Under the pieces are notes generated by a model, which worked only from the letters and a program-made list of their open reading frames with translations, had not been told where the DNA came from and did no database searches. From Bin87 sp963663945 (GTDB lineage Bacteria > Chloroflexota > Dehalococcoidia > Lucifugimonadales > UBA3495), in contig OY760687.1 of assembly GCA_963663945.1 (NCBI GenBank), positions 620,001-684,000 of the forward strand: a DNA stretch of 64,000 nucleotides, written 5' to 3'. The position numbers and the translations under genes are program-made. Below, one piece after another: positions 42,331-50,922 of the stretch; within the stretch, counting starts at the first letter, position 1; the number at the start of each line of letters is the position of its first letter.

Positions 42331-42490
42331 CGGGTGCCCGCTTTCGCAAATCGTCAGAATCAGGATTTTCAAAATTAGAGGATTATCAGGATTGGAACCG
42401 TTCTACGATGGAGGTCTTCCAATTCTGTCAAATCATAAAATCCCGCAAATCCTGATTCTGACGTTCTCCCACCGCAATCTGGGTACGCGT
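42331..42490. repeat. Inverted-repeat element, family B, copy 3
   Basis: Inner ends CGTCAGAATCAGGATT and AATCCTGATTCTGACG are perfect 16-bp inverted repeats. Outer words are GGGTGCCCGCTTTCGC and GGGTACGCG. It lies between the divergent dehalogenase and D-aminoacylase-like genes. The remainder of 42252-42669 holds only the promoter listed below. Confidence 0.85.
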
Positions 42491-42563
42491 AAAGACGTCC
42501 GGACGCTCGCAGAGAGCGAAAACTGCGCTGCTTTGCATAACGATTGCGATATCCGTCACAAAA

Positions 42564-42592
42564 TTGACAGCGATTTGCAGCGCACTTACACT
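42564..42592 (+). promoter_or_regulatory. Sigma70 promoter of the D-aminoacylase-like gene
   Basis: TTGACA (42564-42569), a 17-base spacer and TACACT (42587-42592) make a near-consensus promoter. The predicted start near 42599 leaves a leader of about 70 bases before the ATG at 42670. Confidence 0.7.
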
Positions 42593-42669
42593 GCGGCCAC
42601 CTTGATTTGCTCATATCGTCGGGCAGATCGCTACGAAATTGCAGCACACTGCCGTTGGGAGGTAACTGT

Positions 42670-44346
42670 ATGCCGGAATTTGATTTGGTAATTCGCGGTG
42701 GAACCGTAATCGACGGCACCGGCCTGCCCCGCGTCCGCGCCGACGTGGGCATCAAGGACGGGCGGGTGGCCATGATCAGCGGGCGCATCAGTTCTGGTGG
42801 CGCCAGGGAGCTGGACGCCAGCGGGTGCATCGTGGCCCCGGGCGCGGTGGACCTGCACACCCACTACGACGCGCAGCTCAACTGGGACCCCTACGCGTCG
42901 CTGTCGGGATGGTTCGGCGTGACCTCCCTGACCGTGGGGCAGTGCGGCTTCGGCTTTGCGCCGACCCGGGCGGAGGACCGGGACCTGAACATGCGCATGA
43001 TGAACCGCATCGAGGCGATCCCGCTGGAGTCGATGCGGCTGGGCATGCGCTGGGACTGGGAGACCTTCCCCGAATACATGGACAGCCTGGACCGGCAGGG
43101 CCTGGGGGTGAACGTGGGCGCGCTGGTGCCCTTCTCCCCGCTGCGGGGCTACGTGCTGGGCATGATACCGGCGCGGGAGCGAACCTCCGTGACCGAGGCC
43201 GAGCTGAACCAGATGAAGCAGATCCTGCACGACTCCATGAAGGCCGGAGCGTTCGGGCTGTCCGCCGACAAGAACCTGGAGGACCGGCCCGAGGACGGCA
43301 GCTGGCTGCCCAGCCACGTGGCCTCGCCCGAGGAGTTCTACGCCCTGTCCCAGGTGCTGAGCCAGTTCGGCGTGGGGCACCTGGGCTGGACCATCGGCAT
43401 CTCCGACGACCGGCCCGGCCAGCGGGAGATGCTGGCGGAGATGGTGCGCATGAGCGGCCGCCCGCTGCACGTCGCGCTGGGCGATGAAGAGGGCTACGAC
43501 TGGCTGGAGGAGGTCCGGAAGGAGGGTCTGCCCGTGCTGGCGCAGCAGGGCTCGGTGCCGACCATCGCCGAGTTCAAGCTCTCGGAGTACAACCTGTTCG
43601 ACTACATGCCCAACTGGGTGCAGCCGCTGGTGGGCAGCAAGGAGGAGCGCATCGCCAAGCTGTCCGAGGACGGCATTCGCTCGGGCATGAAGCGCGACGT
43701 CATCGAGCGGCCCCACGCGCGCACCGACTGGACGCAGGTGCAGGTGGTCGAGGTGGCGCTGGAGCGGAACCTGAAGTACGAGGGCCTGTCCATCGCCGAC
43801 ATCGCCGAGGCCGAGGGCAAGCACCCGCTGGACGCGTTCCTGGACATCGCGCTGGACGAGGACCTCGAGACCGAGTTCGCCCACCCGGCTGGCGGGCAGG
43901 GCGACGACGCGCGGGCCGAGCGGCTGGTCAATCCCTTCGTCCACATCTCGGTATCGGACGGCGGCGCGCACACCCGGTTCCTGGTCAACAGCGTGTGGCC
44001 GGTGTACTTCCTGGGCCACTGGATCCGCGACAACGAGCTGATGACCCTGGAGCAGGCGCACCAGAAAATGAGCGCGCTGCCGGCGGCGTTCTCCGACATG
44101 AAAGGTCGTGGCACCCTGCGCGTCGGCGACTATGCCGATGTCATGATCTACAACATGGACGAGCTGGGACTGCTGTACGACAAGCCCAGGTTCGAGACCG
44201 ACTTCCCCGGCGGCGAGAAGCGGCTGGTGCAGAAGCCCACGGGCATCCGCTACATTCTGGTCAACGGCACCGTGACCTTCGTGGAAAACGAGTGCACGGG
44301 CGAGCTGCCGGGCAAACTGCTGCGCAGCTACGACATGGTCGGCTGA
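42670..44346 (+). CDS. N-acyl-D-amino-acid deacylase-like amidohydrolase
   Basis: A 558-residue amidohydrolase of the D-aminoacylase/dihydroorotase-like group. It begins FDLVIRGGTVIDGTGLPRVR. Metal-binding residues are seen in VDLHTHYDAQLNWDP (H-x-H) and in the late ISVSDGGAHTRFL, with CGFGFAP as the conserved loop carrying the Cys ligand. Length and C-terminal GTLRVGDYADVMIYNMDELG fit the family. Members remove acyl groups from N-acyl-D-amino acids; close relatives in marine bacteria are untested. ATG 42670 has GGAGG eight bases upstream. Confidence 0.9.
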   Translation: MPEFDLVIRGGTVIDGTGLPRVRADVGIKDGRVAMISGRISSGGARELDASGCIVAPGAVDLHTHYDAQLNWDPYASLSGWFGVTSLTVGQCGFGFAPTRAEDRDLNMRMMNRIEAIPLESMRLGMRWDWETFPEYMDSLDRQGLGVNVGALVPFSPLRGYVLGMIPARERTSVTEAELNQMKQILHDSMKAGAFGLSADKNLEDRPEDGSWLPSHVASPEEFYALSQVLSQFGVGHLGWTIGISDDRPGQREMLAEMVRMSGRPLHVALGDEEGYDWLEEVRKEGLPVLAQQGSVPTIAEFKLSEYNLFDYMPNWVQPLVGSKEERIAKLSEDGIRSGMKRDVIERPHARTDWTQVQVVEVALERNLKYEGLSIADIAEAEGKHPLDAFLDIALDEDLETEFAHPAGGQGDDARAERLVNPFVHISVSDGGAHTRFLVNSVWPVYFLGHWIRDNELMTLEQAHQKMSALPAAFSDMKGRGTLRVGDYADVMIYNMDELGLLYDKPRFETDFPGGEKRLVQKPTGIRYILVNGTVTFVENECTGELPGKLLRSYDMVG

Positions 44347-44376
44347 TCCCGGTCAGATCGCCAAAACGCAAGCGAA

Positions 44377-44405
44377 CGGCCCCGGAGCACAATGCTCCGG
44401 GGCCG
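44377..44405. terminator. Bidirectional hairpin between convergent genes
   Basis: A 13-bp perfect GC-rich stem (CGGCCCCGGAGCA with its complement) and a CAA loop lies between the ends of the D-aminoacylase-like and Rieske genes, 31 bases from the former. There is no T-run, but position and strength suit a shared terminator. Confidence 0.7.
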
Positions 44406-44442
44406 CATTGATTCCGATCGCCCAGGGGCGTGCCGGCGGCGC

Positions 44443-44811
44443 CTACTCGTCGGGGACCAACGCCACCAGCCGGCCCTCCTGCTGGGTGACCAGAAACGCC
44501 TTCATGCGGAAGTCGGGCTGGTTGACGCAGGTGCCCTCGCCCTTCTCGTATTGCCAGCCGTGGCCGTCGCAGACGAAGACCTCGTCGCCCTCGTCCTCGA
44601 TCTCGCCGCCCTGGTGGGGGCAGATGGTGGACAGCAGCTTGTACCCGTCGCGCCCGCGCACCAGGAAGTAGCGGGCATCGCCCACCTTCACGGGCGCCGG
44701 CAGGTCGGTGAATGCGGACTCCTCTCCCAGTTCCACCCTGACCTTCTTCGAGCGGGCGGAGCCGCTGACCTGGCGGAGGGTAACGGTTCCTCGGCGACGT
44801 TCGGTAGTCAT
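44443..44811 (-). CDS. Rieske [2Fe-2S] domain protein
   Basis: A 122-residue single-domain Rieske ferredoxin. Cluster ligands are in TICPHQGGEIED (C-x-H) and FVCDGHGWQYEKGEG (C-x-x-H), and the fold continues with FRMKAFLVTQQEGRLV. Such small Rieske proteins carry electrons to oxygenases or reductases; no oxygenase is next to it. ATG 44811 is preceded by AGGAGA at six bases. It points away from the following operon. Confidence 0.9.
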   Translation of the reverse strand: MTTERRRGTVTLRQVSGSARSKKVRVELGEESAFTDLPAPVKVGDARYFLVRGRDGYKLLSTICPHQGGEIEDEGDEVFVCDGHGWQYEKGEGTCVNQPDFRMKAFLVTQQEGRLVALVPDE

Positions 44812-44975
44812 GGCGATCTCCTCGCGGCGGTCGTCAAATTCCTTTGATGTTTACTGGTGGTGTTTACCGGCCGGAGTATAGCAAAACTGCGTCGGGTTTG
44901 GCCCGGCAGTAGCCCGGCAGTCGACGCGATGCTACACTGGCGAAAATCTGGATACGAAAAGCGTAGGAGGCAGTC

Positions 44976-46067
44976 ATGGTTGACCTCGGAACTGCGACAA
45001 GTCTGGCAAATCTCGGCTTGGCCGTCGGCACGCCGGCGATCAAATCGGTTGGTCCGCTGGCCTTCGGACCCGGGGGCGTGCTGTTCGCCGCCGACAACGT
45101 GGGCGCGGCCATCTTCGCCATCGACGTCGGCGACACCGCCGACGGTGAGCCGCAGGACGTGAACCTCGAGAACTTCGACGCGTCCCTGGCATCATACCTG
45201 GGCTGTTCCCGGGAGGATGTGACCATCCGGGACATCGTGGCGCACCCGACCTCGGGCAACGTGTACTGCTCAGTGACGCGGGGCAGCGGCGACGCGGCGA
45301 CGCCGGTGATCATCCGGGTGTCCGGCGATGGTTCCATTGGGGACGTGCCGCTGGACGACGTGGCCTTCTCCCAGTACGACATCACCGACGCTGCTGACGC
45401 CGACGACCCGCGACTCGTCACGCGCATGCAGCTGCGCACCGTCACCGTGACGGACATGTCCTACGTCGATGGGCTGCTGCTGGTGGCGGGTACCTCCAAC
45501 GAGGAGTTCACCTCGACGCTGCGGCGCATTCCCTTCCCATTCAACGGCGAGGCCAAGTCCAACTCCCTGGAGATCTTCCACGTCTCCCACGGCGTGTACG
45601 AGACGGCCGCGCCCATCCGCGCCTTCGTACCCTACCAGGACAACACCAGCATCCTGGCCAGCTACACGTGCACGCCGGTGGTGCAGTTCACCCTGGCCGA
45701 TTTCGACGCCGAAAAGCACGTCATGGGCAAGACCGTGGCCGAACTGGGATCTCACAACCATCCGATTGACCTGATTTCCTACGAACACGACGGCGGCGAG
45801 TACCTGCTGGTCTGCAACGACCGGCATCCGCTGTTCAAGGTCGCCTGCAAGGACATTGATGTGCAGGGTCCGCTGACCGAGCCCGATGATTCGATGGACG
45901 CCTCGCCGGCCGACCCGGTCACCCCGGGCGTGGGCGTGCCGCGGGAACTGCTGCCCCATCCCGGCGTCAAGCGCATGGCGAACCTGAACGGCAACGGCGT
46001 GCTGATGCTCCAGCAGGACGAGGACGGGCGCTCGCATCTCCGCACCTACGCCACCGCGACGCTGTGA
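44976..46067 (+). CDS. Predicted beta-propeller-like protein of unknown function
   Basis: A 363-residue protein I do not recognise by family. Segments such as PLAFGPGGVLFAADNVGAAI, RDIVAHPTSGNVYCSVTRGS and SYVDGLLLVAGTSNEEF look like blades of a beta-propeller. There is no signal peptide. ATG 44976 has GGAGG six bases upstream. Its stop overlaps the start of the next gene by four bases (GTGA), so the two work together. A binding or enzymatic propeller role is possible, but I see no catalytic motif. Confidence 0.72.
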   Translation: MVDLGTATSLANLGLAVGTPAIKSVGPLAFGPGGVLFAADNVGAAIFAIDVGDTADGEPQDVNLENFDASLASYLGCSREDVTIRDIVAHPTSGNVYCSVTRGSGDAATPVIIRVSGDGSIGDVPLDDVAFSQYDITDAADADDPRLVTRMQLRTVTVTDMSYVDGLLLVAGTSNEEFTSTLRRIPFPFNGEAKSNSLEIFHVSHGVYETAAPIRAFVPYQDNTSILASYTCTPVVQFTLADFDAEKHVMGKTVAELGSHNHPIDLISYEHDGGEYLLVCNDRHPLFKVACKDIDVQGPLTEPDDSMDASPADPVTPGVGVPRELLPHPGVKRMANLNGNGVLMLQQDEDGRSHLRTYATATL

Positions 46068-47173
46068 CCCAGGGACGCCGCCTGCAATTGGAGTGGGCGC
46101 GATACCAGGGGCGCGACTGCCTGAAAATCAGCGGCTGGACTGAGGCCGAACTTGGCGAGTTAGATGGACTGGACGCCGGGGCGCTGTCCCGGCGTCTGGC
46201 CGTATATCCGACCGAAGCCCTGCCCGAGGACAGGGACAGGAGAGCGGCGCCGCCGGCCGCCGGTCGTTTCCTCGTCGAAGGCGATGCGGCCTGGTTCGTG
46301 CCCCGCTTCCCCTTTGTCGACGGAGTGAGCTACTCCGTGCTGGTCGGATCTGCCAGCGACGCGGACGGCGTGGAGGTCTGGGAGATCCGGCGGCCATCGC
46401 CGGAGGGATCGGCCACCACGGAGGCGCTGGAGATCTACCCCACCGCCGCCGAACTGCCGGTAAACCTGCTGCGGGTGTACGTGCACTTCTCCGCCCCGAT
46501 GAGCGAGGGCTGGGCGGCGCGCGCGATAACGGTCGGTCGCGCTGACACCGGCGAAACGCTGGACGACGTCTTCCTCCCGCCCGACCCGGAACTGTGGGAT
46601 GCCGAACGCAGACGCCTGACCATGTTGCTGGACCCGGGCCGCATCAAGCGAGGCCTGGTGCCCAACCTGGAGTTCGGCTACCCGCTGGTGGAGGGCACGA
46701 CGGTCCGGATCACCGTGGACCTGTCCTTCCGCGACGCCACGGGTCAGCCGCTGCGGGCCGGGGCGGAACGGAGCTACAGCATCGGACCGGCGTTGCGCTC
46801 GCGCATTGATCCTACCGCCTGGCAATTGACCGCTCCCGCCGCCGGCTCCCGGGAACCGCTGCAGGTAGAGTTCGAACGGCCGCTGGACCACGGGCTGCTG
46901 CTGCACTGCCTGTCGGTACAGGATGGCGACGGCAGGACCATCGAGGGTGCGGGCGAGACTGGCAAGGGCGAGCGCGACTGGAGCTTCGCGCCGGACGATC
47001 CCTGGACAACCGGCGAGTACCGGCTGGTAGTCGAACCGCGCCTGGAGGATGTAGCTGGGAATACGCCGGTGCGGGTATTCGATCGGGACGTTACCAAGGA
47101 GGAAGACGCGCCGGGGGAATGGGAGGCAGTGACGGTCCGGTTTGCGTGCAGGCAGGGCGGGTCTTCGCGATAG
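46064..47173 (+). CDS. Protein of unknown function with an Ig-like segment, coupled to the propeller gene
   Basis: A 369-residue protein, beginning at a GTG that overlaps the stop of the previous gene (GTGA). I do not recognise the whole. A middle stretch, LLRVYVHFSAPMSEGWAARA, matches the SbsA/Big-like pattern 'V-x-F-S-x-P-M', and a similar second module ends with DPWTTGEYRLVVEPRLEDVA. These are beta-sandwich folds usually found outside the cell, but no signal peptide is visible. The function is probably shared with the upstream propeller protein. Confidence 0.72.
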   Translation: MTQGRRLQLEWARYQGRDCLKISGWTEAELGELDGLDAGALSRRLAVYPTEALPEDRDRRAAPPAAGRFLVEGDAAWFVPRFPFVDGVSYSVLVGSASDADGVEVWEIRRPSPEGSATTEALEIYPTAAELPVNLLRVYVHFSAPMSEGWAARAITVGRADTGETLDDVFLPPDPELWDAERRRLTMLLDPGRIKRGLVPNLEFGYPLVEGTTVRITVDLSFRDATGQPLRAGAERSYSIGPALRSRIDPTAWQLTAPAAGSREPLQVEFERPLDHGLLLHCLSVQDGDGRTIEGAGETGKGERDWSFAPDDPWTTGEYRLVVEPRLEDVAGNTPVRVFDRDVTKEEDAPGEWEAVTVRFACRQGGSSR

Positions 47174-47222
47174 GCAGTTTGACGGTATAAGTCCAATTCA
47201 ATACTCGATGGGAGTATCCGGC

Positions 47223-47855
47223 CTAGGACACGGCATTCCACGCGGCTGTCTCTAAATCTGATACCCATGTGGCGAGGATAGTTACCCCGCCGGGCAGATT
47301 TTGGCCGACCAACTGAGTTGGAACAGTACCTAGAAATCCGAGAGTTCTGGTTGTTTGGACGTACTTAGTCTTAGTGTCATGGTTCGGATGCACGATGAAA
47401 TTTCTGACCCGCTTAAGATATCCGAGGTTAGTCGTGACCGAGCCCAAACCCACGGATATCTGGTGCAGATTGGAAACTTTCAAGAAGCGTGCCTGGCGTA
47501 TCGCAAAAACCGGATCCTCCCATTGGGAACCCGGTCCCGAGAAAGGTTGCTTAGTAAATTGCCTGGTGATGACCGATAGATCACGTACGTGTTTTACCCC
47601 CGGTGCTGGGGCGACAATGAGCCCGGTGCGAGACTGGCAATTTCCGATGGCAGATCGTACTATCAACTCTCTGCAGAACTCTGCCCAAAGGGCCTGAATT
47701 CTGACCACCAAGAAGGCTAACCCGTCTTGGTGAACCGGCTGGCAAACTGCGAACTCTGCCGGGTCAATAGGCAAACTTGCAACTGAGCGGGACAATATTG
47801 CTCGACTACGCTTTGAGTACGAATCGTATAGACTACTCAATGGCTTTTTGCGCAT
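47223..47855 (-). CDS. Candidate HEPN-domain protein, partner of the DUF262 gene
   Basis: A 210-residue protein starting at ATG 47855, three bases after the DUF262 gene ends. An early helix LVVRIQALWAEFCRELIVRS and the late YLKRVRNFIVHPNHDTKTKY, with R141-x4-H146, fit the HEPN fold, whose RNxxxH motif is the RNase active site. The match is by motif and helix pattern, not by full alignment. Lower GC than the flanks suggests recent arrival. With DUF262 this would be a two-gene toxin/defence pair, the HEPN protein being the effector. Both function and family are inferred. Confidence 0.6.
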   Translation of the reverse strand: MRKKPLSSLYDSYSKRSRAILSRSVASLPIDPAEFAVCQPVHQDGLAFLVVRIQALWAEFCRELIVRSAIGNCQSRTGLIVAPAPGVKHVRDLSVITRQFTKQPFSGPGSQWEDPVFAIRQARFLKVSNLHQISVGLGSVTTNLGYLKRVRNFIVHPNHDTKTKYVQTTRTLGFLGTVPTQLVGQNLPGGVTILATWVSDLETAAWNAVS

Positions 47856-47858
47856 ATG

Positions 47859-48917
47859 TCAAACCAACGCGGGCAACAATGCCTTGTAAGAAATCAAGAA
47901 TCTTACCCGTCTACTTCGGATCCGCTGCGTTGATCCTGCAGACGCGAGCTTGAATTCATGGAATCGTTCCGGCACCTCGTGCAGTCCCTGGTTCAAAACG
48001 TCCGCCAAGGTACTCAGATTCACTTTGGCCATCCCCACGTCGCTTAAGGCCTGAGAATCCCGGGGCGGCATATCGTCTCGGATTGCGCCCGGGGGTATCC
48101 CAATCTTCGCATGGGCCACGGCGGAAAACAGCATCAAAAAATGGGGTGCACGCGCCAAATCGGTTTCCAAAATCTCCGGGAAAGTTTCGGCCGTGTATTG
48201 GAGAATCCGATCTACTTGGGTCGGGATACGTTCTGGCATTTCGGTATCATAATTTTTGTATAACCTTTCGATTTTTGGCTGCCCGCCGTCCGCCACTCCT
48301 TCAAGTATTACGCCAAAAAATTGTGCCATCAATTCGTCGTCAGCCATTCTGACCCGAGCCCGCTTCCCGATCACGTTGTATTTGTCCCACATAAAGGCCC
48401 AACGTTTAGACGACGCTATGACGGCGCTACGGAACGACCCGTGATATTTGCCGTGCCTCAATTCCTGAGCGGACAGGTTGAAATTGTAAGTGTTCAATCT
48501 CTGGAATACGTCGAACACGTATGCGTCGGTCGCGTTGAACAATTGCTCCACTGGGAGAGGATATTCCAAGAATTTCAGCTTGGCGTCTTCTCCTAGTTCC
48601 GAGTACCGTTTGCCGGCTAGTTCTTCAAGATCATCTTCACTGGGGCGCAACGCAAATTCATCCTGAGCGAAAGATTTGATCGCCATAAGCCGCTGCTGAC
48701 CATCTACCACCTCTCTATAGCTTCTTTTCGTGTTCACGTCCGTTTGCGTACGAATGTAAATCTTCGGTATCGGCATACCCCGCAGGACGGTATCGATGAG
48801 GTAGGTCTTTGCGGCAGTTGGCCAAATCCTATCGCTACGCTGGAACTCGCGGTTGACGACGAGGGTCCTATCCTCCAACCAATTCAGGATGTCGGCGATC
48901 GTGTACTGTTCCAGCAT
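47859..48917 (-). CDS. DUF262 (ParB-like, GmrSD N-terminal type) protein
   Basis: A 352-residue protein with the DUF262 domain: YTIADILNWLEDRTLVVNRE, FQRSDRIWPTAAKTYLIDTV, LRGMPIPKIYIRTQ and the ParB/sulfiredoxin-like VVDGQQRLMAIKSF. In GmrSD type IV restriction systems this domain binds or hydrolyses nucleotides and precedes a DUF1524 HNH nuclease. No HNH is present here, and the C-terminal third is helical. The short distance to the HEPN-like gene points to one functional unit. ATG 48917 was chosen; the frame runs open to 49031. Confidence 0.85.
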   Translation of the reverse strand: MLEQYTIADILNWLEDRTLVVNREFQRSDRIWPTAAKTYLIDTVLRGMPIPKIYIRTQTDVNTKRSYREVVDGQQRLMAIKSFAQDEFALRPSEDDLEELAGKRYSELGEDAKLKFLEYPLPVEQLFNATDAYVFDVFQRLNTYNFNLSAQELRHGKYHGSFRSAVIASSKRWAFMWDKYNVIGKRARVRMADDELMAQFFGVILEGVADGGQPKIERLYKNYDTEMPERIPTQVDRILQYTAETFPEILETDLARAPHFLMLFSAVAHAKIGIPPGAIRDDMPPRDSQALSDVGMAKVNLSTLADVLNQGLHEVPERFHEFKLASAGSTQRIRSRRVRFLISYKALLPALV

Positions 48918-49518
48918 ATGGCCCCCGGCTATCTCAATCAGATTAATCGAGTGTACCGAACACCGGGTCGCGAAACAAGGAAGCGGAGACTGGCGACCGA
49001 ACGCAGGCTCGAGACTGCAAGGGAACATCATCGTGACCAGGATCCCGATGCCCGGATTAATAAGTCCAGAAACAGTGGCGTTCCAATGAGCACTCCGGAG
49101 TGCCAGCGTATTTCACCAGGCTGGTTGCCTCACGTGTCGAGAACTGTCCGTGGCGTCTGCGCTGTGAATCTGGTAGCTAGTGTCCAGGTTTCCGAATTGG
49201 TCCTGGACGAAGACGGCGTATTGTGGCCCGTTGATGCTCCCAAAGAAGTAGGGATAAGGGCTCATGAGGGCCACGCGCACCGCGTTATCCCCTCGTCACA
49301 TCAGACCGCTTGTCGCAATACTGGCTGCGCCGAAACATCTTTGTAACAATTACGTCATTAGTACGTAACACCGGATATCTAAAATTTTGCGGCAAATCCT
49401 TGGCCGACCCACGCATCGCGGTGCCACCGTTCCCGGCATGGTCATCCGCTCCCGAGCGGGCCGCGACGGCGATGCGACTAATCACGGTAGCGGCCAACAT
49501 CAGTGGGGAGAAGGAGAT
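48918..49518. other. Long intergenic region with a TTACGT inverted repeat upstream of the ammonium transporter
   Basis: I see no convincing gene. A minus-strand frame of about 45 residues (49120-49270, MSPYPYFFGSINGPQYAVFV) is unassigned and could be a fragment. At 49350-49368 TTACGT and ACGTAA form an inverted repeat with a seven-base centre in an AT-rich block, a plausible operator for nitrogen control of the downstream transporter. Confidence 0.4.
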
Positions 49519-50739
49519 ATGGAATTCAGCGAACTGGAAGTATTCTCATTCCTGATATCAGCCGCTCTGGTGTTCCTTATGGTGCCCGGCCTGGCCCTTT
49601 TCTACGGTGGGTTGGTGCGCCACAAGAACGTGATCGGCACGATGATGCACTCCATCACCGCCATTGGGGTGGTCAGCGTGCTCTGGGTACTCTGGGGCTA
49701 CAGCCTCGCCTTCAGCACCAGCGTCGGCGGCCTGGGCTTCGTGGGAGACCTGGGCAAGTTCGGCATGATAGGCGTCGGGCTGGACGAACAGGCCTTCATG
49801 ATCTTCCAGGGCATGTTCGCCATCATCACCGTCGCGCTGATCGCCGGCGGCTTCGCCGAGCGTTTCAAGTTCCAGTCCTACATCATCTTCGCCGCGCTGT
49901 GGGTGACCATCGTCTACGCCCCCCTGTGCCACTGGGTCTGGGGAGGAGGATGGCTGGGCAACCTGGGCAGCATACTGGGCATGAGCGAGGCCGGGTTCGC
50001 GCTGGACTTCGCCGGCGGAACCGTGGTTCACATTGCGTCGGGCACGGCCGCCCTGGCCGCCGCGCTGATCGTGGGGCGTCGCAGCGGCTTCGGCACGGTG
50101 AACCTCGCTCCGGACAACGTGCCGCTGGTGCTGCTGGGCGCCGGCCTGCTCTGGTTCGGCTGGTTCGGCTTCAACGCGGGCAGCAGTTTCGACCTGTCCA
50201 CTGAGAGCGCGGCCAACGCCTTCGTGGTGACCAACGTGGCCGCCGCGACCGCAATGTCCTCCTGGTCGATCATCTCCTGGTTTATCACCAAGCGCCCGTC
50301 GGCCAGCGGCGCGGCGGCCGGCGCAGTGGCCGGCCTGGTCGCGATCACCCCGGCCGCCGGTTTCGTGGGCGTGATGCCCGCCATCATCATCGGCGCCGGC
50401 GCCGGCGGAGCCTGCTTCATCGCCGTTGAACTGATCCACAAGTTCCGCATCGACGACTCGCTGGACGTGTTCGGCATCCACGGCATCGGCGGGATGTGGG
50501 GCGCTCTGGCCACCGGCATCTTCGTCGGGGTCGGCTTCGGCGCGCTGGAGGCCGACGTCACGCGCATTGAGCAAATTTTCTACCAGATCATCGGCATCGG
50601 CGCCGCCTTCGGCTGGTCCTTCGTGGTCTCCGCCATCATCCTGCTGGCTCTCAAGTACACCATCGGCCTGCGGGTCTCTGACCAGGAAGAGGAGATTGGC
50701 ATCGACCTGACGCAGCACGGCGAGCGGATGAACATCTAG
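49519..50739 (+). CDS. amt: Ammonium transporter (second of two)
   Basis: A 406-residue Amt channel without an N-terminal signal. It starts MEFSELEVFSFLISAALVFL and has the family segments PGLALFYGGLVRHKNVIGTM, HWVWGGGWLGNLG, GTVVHIASGTAALAAALIVG and FGIHGIGGMWGALATGIFVG. The C-terminal tail EEEIGIDLTQHGERMNI is the regulatory end that binds GlnK in other bacteria. ATG 49519 has AAGGAG six bases upstream. Glutamine synthetase follows 183 bases later, so the two probably share nitrogen regulation. Confidence 0.95.
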   Translation: MEFSELEVFSFLISAALVFLMVPGLALFYGGLVRHKNVIGTMMHSITAIGVVSVLWVLWGYSLAFSTSVGGLGFVGDLGKFGMIGVGLDEQAFMIFQGMFAIITVALIAGGFAERFKFQSYIIFAALWVTIVYAPLCHWVWGGGWLGNLGSILGMSEAGFALDFAGGTVVHIASGTAALAAALIVGRRSGFGTVNLAPDNVPLVLLGAGLLWFGWFGFNAGSSFDLSTESAANAFVVTNVAAATAMSSWSIISWFITKRPSASGAAAGAVAGLVAITPAAGFVGVMPAIIIGAGAGGACFIAVELIHKFRIDDSLDVFGIHGIGGMWGALATGIFVGVGFGALEADVTRIEQIFYQIIGIGAAFGWSFVVSAIILLALKYTIGLRVSDQEEEIGIDLTQHGERMNI

Positions 50740-50837
50740 CCCTGTTTTGCCGGTGAGAAGTCATCAAGAGCGGTTGCGAATTCTTCAAAACTTTCGAGGC
50801 CTGATCGCGACCCGGTCAACTACGGCCGTTCGTGCGG

Positions 50838-50870
50838 GGGCGGGTTTCGACCCGCCCTCACTGGTACAAT
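50838..50870 (+). promoter_or_regulatory. glnA: Hairpin and -10-like box before glutamine synthetase
   Basis: GGGCGGGT-TTCG-ACCCGCCC (50838-50857) is a perfect 8-bp stem with a stable UUCG loop, followed by TACAAT at 50865-50870. The hairpin may end the transporter transcript, and the hexamer may be the -10 of glnA. No good -35 is seen, so an activator may be needed. Confidence 0.45.
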
Positions 50871-50922
50871 GCTCCGGAGAATATCCGGTGTGTCGGGACA
50901 ATCACTTTCCAGGAGACCATTC

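Noticed and set aside
49120..49270. Minus-strand frame MSPYPYFFGSINGPQYAVFV
   Set aside because: About 45 residues, without a ribosome site or recognised family. Kept only as a note in the intergenic entry.
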